From Bradyrhizobium aeschynomenes (GTDB taxonomy: Bacteria; Pseudomonadota; Alphaproteobacteria; Rhizobiales; Xanthobacteraceae): 64,000 nucleotides of DNA. Both the position numbers and the translations under genes were made by a program. The notes under the pieces were generated by a model that saw only the letters and a list, made by a program, of their open reading frames with translations, was not told the origin of the DNA and searched no databases. How positions within the stretch are numbered: position 1 is the first letter of the stretch; every line of letters begins with the position of its first letter. The stretch is taken from positions 310,001 through 374,000 of the forward strand of contig NZ_JABFDM010000001.1 in NCBI RefSeq assembly GCF_013178945.1, written 5' to 3'. This document shows positions 62,047-64,000 of this stretch, in pieces.

Positions 62047-62085
62047 GGTCGGTTCAAGGCTGGTCTCGCAGGCCTTGAATCGACC
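62047..62085. terminator. hairpin between bfr and the convergent DUF3240 gene
   Basis: GGTCGGTTCAAGGC (62047-62060) pairs with GCCTTGAATCGACC (62072-62085), 14 bp with one G.U/mismatch and an 11-base loop. No T run follows, so it may be a weak bidirectional terminator or a transcript-end stabiliser. Confidence 0.5.
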
Positions 62086-62114
62086 CTGCAAGCCGATTCG
62101 AGAGTTACCCGGGC

Positions 62115-62426
62115 TCAGTCGATGATCCCGAAGGCCGTCACGGGCATGACCCAATAGACGAGCTTGGTTCCTCCGAAAGCGCTCCTGAGCCGCTCCAGCA
62201 GCCGCTCGCAGTCCGCTTCCTGCAGCACGATGCGCACGACGATCTCATCAGCATGACCCTTGACCCGCTCTGCGGCGCTGCGCAGCCGCACGCGCGCGCC
62301 GTGTCCGGCCGCGTCCGAAGCCGTGAAGCCCGTGACGAGGTCCGTCTGCTCGGTGATGTAGTCGAACAGCTCCTCGCGCAGCTCACACGGCGCGATCAGC
62401 GTCAGGCACGCCGCTTGGCCCGTCAT
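62115..62426 (-). CDS. DUF3240 family protein
   Basis: A 103-residue soluble protein with a ferredoxin-like alpha/beta pattern: ACLTLIAPCELREELFDYI, then TGFTASDAAGHG and VRIVLQEADCERLLERLRSAF. This matches DUF3240, typically encoded right after CzcA/CusA-type pumps. Its ATG overlaps the stop of the pump gene by 4 bases (ATGA), so the two are translationally coupled. A P-II-like sensing or regulatory role has been suggested for the family fold; nothing here proves it. Confidence 0.87.
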   Translation of the reverse strand: MTGQAACLTLIAPCELREELFDYITEQTDLVTGFTASDAAGHGARVRLRSAAERVKGHADEIVVRIVLQEADCERLLERLRSAFGGTKLVYWVMPVTAFGIID

Positions 62427-64000
62427 GTCGCTTCCTTCGTTGCCGCGCCGTAGCGGCGGTACAGGATCGGCAGCAAGATCAGGGTCAGCAGCGTCGATGA
62501 CAGCAGGCCGCCGATCACGACGATCGCGAGGGGGCGCTGAACCTCAGAACCTGGACCGGACGCAAACAGCAGGGGAATCAGTCCCAGTGCAGTGATGCTG
62601 GCCGTCATTAGCACCGGACGCAGCCTGCGCCGCGCGCCCTCGACGACGATGCGCTGCTCGGACAGTCCGTGACTTCGGAGCTGATTGAAATGCGACACCA
62701 ACACGACACCGTTCAAGACGGCAATCCCGAGCAGGGCGATGAAGCCGACAGAAGCGGGGACAGAGAGGTATTCTCCTGTCGACACCAGCGCGAACACCCC
62801 GCCGATCAAGGCGAAGGGAATGTTGACCAGCACCAGCAGCGCCTGGCGAACGGAGCCGAAGGTCGTGAACAGGAGCACGAAGATCAGGCCGATCGCCACC
62901 GGCACCACGATCGAAAGCCGCGCGGCGGCGCGCTGCTGGTTCTCGAACTGTCCGCCCCAGGTCATCCGGTACCCGGCCGGGAGCTGCAGCTCGGCTGCGA
63001 CCTTCTGCTGGGCGGCCTGAACGAAGCCGACCATGTCGCGGCCGCGGACGTTGCTGCGTACCACGCTCATGCGATTGCCGTCCTCGCGGTCGATCTTCAC
63101 CGGACCGTCGACGCGCTGGATGCGCGCGACCTGCGACAAGGCCACGTGCTGTCCGGCCGCCAGCGTCAGCGGCAGCATCGCGAGCAGGGTCGGGGCCTCA
63201 CGCGTCGTCTCGCTGCCGCGGACCAGGATCGGTGTCCGTCGTCCGGTCTCCAGCGCGGTGCCGATCGTACGTCCCTCGATCTGGGTCCGAAGCGACGTGG
63301 CGATGGAATCGACGGTGAGACCAAGGCGGCCTGCTTCCAGCCGGTTGACCGTGACCGTGTAGTACTGCGCGCCCTCGTTCAAGGTCGTGTAAACGTCCTC
63401 GGCGCCGTCGACGCTCGACAGGAGCGCTGAAAGCTTGGCCGCGATGTCGTTGAGCCGTGCGATATCGGGCCCGAAGATCTTGACGGCGACGTCGCCCCGG
63501 ACGCCGCTGATCATCTCCTGGACGCGCATGTCGATGGGCTGGGTGAAGCTCAGCGAGATGCCGGGAAAGGCGGTCAGCACGTCGCGAAGTTGCTGCAGCA
63601 GGGCTTCGCGACTGGGGTTTTGCCGCTGGTCCGCCGGCTTGAGCACCAGGAACGTGTCGGTCTGGTTGGGACCCATGGGGTCGAGGCCGAGCTCGTCCGA
63701 GCCGGTGCGCGCGATGATGCCGGCGATGTCGGGCACCTTCATCAAGGCCGCCTGCAGCCGCGCATTGATGGCAACGGATTCATCGAGATTGACCGACGGC
63801 AGCGTTTCCACGCTCACGATGATGTCGCCCTCGTCCATCGTCGGCATGAAGGTCTTGCCGAGCTGGGTGTAGCCGTAGCCGGCGGCGACGAGGCTGAGCA
63901 TGGCGGCGAGGATGACCTTGCGCTCGTTGCCCAGCGCCCAGTCGAGCGCGGGTGCGTAGACGCGCTGCGCGGCCCGGATCAGCAGCGGATCTTCGTGGGA
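62423..64000 (-). CDS. CzcA/CusA-type heavy-metal RND efflux permease, C-terminal part
   Basis: The gene runs off the right edge; 525 codons (524 residues plus the stop) are visible, about the C-terminal half of a normal 1030-1050-residue pump. The frame stays open to the edge (first visible residues SHEDPLLIRAAQRVYAPALD). Visible parts include GYTQLGKTFMPTMDEGDIIV after TM7, the second periplasmic loop, and TM8-12 with FALIGGVFALVSTGEYLSVPASVG and LLGIAVLNGVVLVSHFNQLR. This is the HME-RND branch, exporting Zn, Co, Cd, Cu or Ag. Adaptor and outer-membrane genes should lie beyond the window. The metal cannot be told from this part. Confidence 0.93.
   Translation of the reverse strand, partial: SHEDPLLIRAAQRVYAPALDWALGNERKVILAAMLSLVAAGYGYTQLGKTFMPTMDEGDIIVSVETLPSVNLDESVAINARLQAALMKVPDIAGIIARTGSDELGLDPMGPNQTDTFLVLKPADQRQNPSREALLQQLRDVLTAFPGISLSFTQPIDMRVQEMISGVRGDVAVKIFGPDIARLNDIAAKLSALLSSVDGAEDVYTTLNEGAQYYTVTVNRLEAGRLGLTVDSIATSLRTQIEGRTIGTALETGRRTPILVRGSETTREAPTLLAMLPLTLAAGQHVALSQVARIQRVDGPVKIDREDGNRMSVVRSNVRGRDMVGFVQAAQQKVAAELQLPAGYRMTWGGQFENQQRAAARLSIVVPVAIGLIFVLLFTTFGSVRQALLVLVNIPFALIGGVFALVSTGEYLSVPASVGFIALLGIAVLNGVVLVSHFNQLRSHGLSEQRIVVEGARRRLRPVLMTASITALGLIPLLFASGPGSEVQRPLAIVVIGGLLSSTLLTLILLPILYRRYGAATKEAT

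Overview
The window reads as a stretch of ordinary chromosome from a high-G+C alphaproteobacterium, most probably Bradyrhizobium or a close relative in the Nitrobacteraceae. The evidence is the codon and G+C bias, the gene families present (intracellular PHA depolymerase, malonyl-CoA decarboxylase, HWE-type histidine kinase, group III truncated haemoglobin, several PAS sensors, orphan periplasmic binding proteins) and above all the many short palindromic intergenic repeats. I see no rRNA or tRNA gene, CRISPR array, prophage, insertion sequence or plasmid backbone. I call 59 coding genes; the last is cut by the right edge.

Layout. 0-9.7 kb: truncated haemoglobin, secreted lactonase-like propeller, an amidase / glutathione peroxidase / DUF3297 operon, a multi-pass membrane protein behind an operator-like palindrome, DUF2269 and SRPBCC proteins, then malonyl-CoA decarboxylase. 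9.7-16.3 kb: AraC regulator divergent from an MFS transporter, and an HAE1-type RND pump with its adaptor. 16.6-19.7 kb: a secreted protein with three identically spaced cysteine repeats, a small secreted protein and two orphan solute-binding proteins. 19.9-28.7 kb: flavin monooxygenase, cupins, AraC regulators, PHA depolymerase, glutathione S-transferase and small unknowns. 28.8-35.9 kb: SMP-30 and GMC enzymes, a GNAT acetyltransferase, a LivK-like binding protein, a LuxR-type regulator and a cytochrome P450. 35.9-47.4 kb is rich in signalling: a soluble three-PAS chemoreceptor, a PAS-PAS-AraC regulator, a hybrid histidine kinase, a Tat-exported phospholipase C, a HerA/DUF87-like ATPase and an HWE kinase with a receiver. 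47.4-55.4 kb: MoxR ATPase, GlsB-like protein and VWA protein, two rhodanese-fold proteins, an L,D-transpeptidase and a 2-hydroxyacid dehydrogenase. 55.7-64 kb: EttA, YqhA-like protein, a lytic transglycosylase, two glycine-zipper paralogues, bacterioferritin-associated ferredoxin with bacterioferritin, and a DUF3240 / CzcA-type metal efflux operon.

The least explained DNA lies between genes. Two approximately 385-395 bp elements (7397-7793 and 39207-39590) share a 53 bp identical core, and both can fold into the same multi-helix structure. In one helix two base pairs have flipped in a compensatory way between the copies, which points to a structured RNA or a single-stranded-DNA hairpin element rather than the protein that such sequence can be mistaken for. 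Both copies are followed 50-67 bp later by a palindromic repeat of the same general type. At least six other palindromic repeat types are scattered through the window. Apart from that candidate I see no obviously new multi-gene system; most genes are standalone metabolic, transport or regulatory units.
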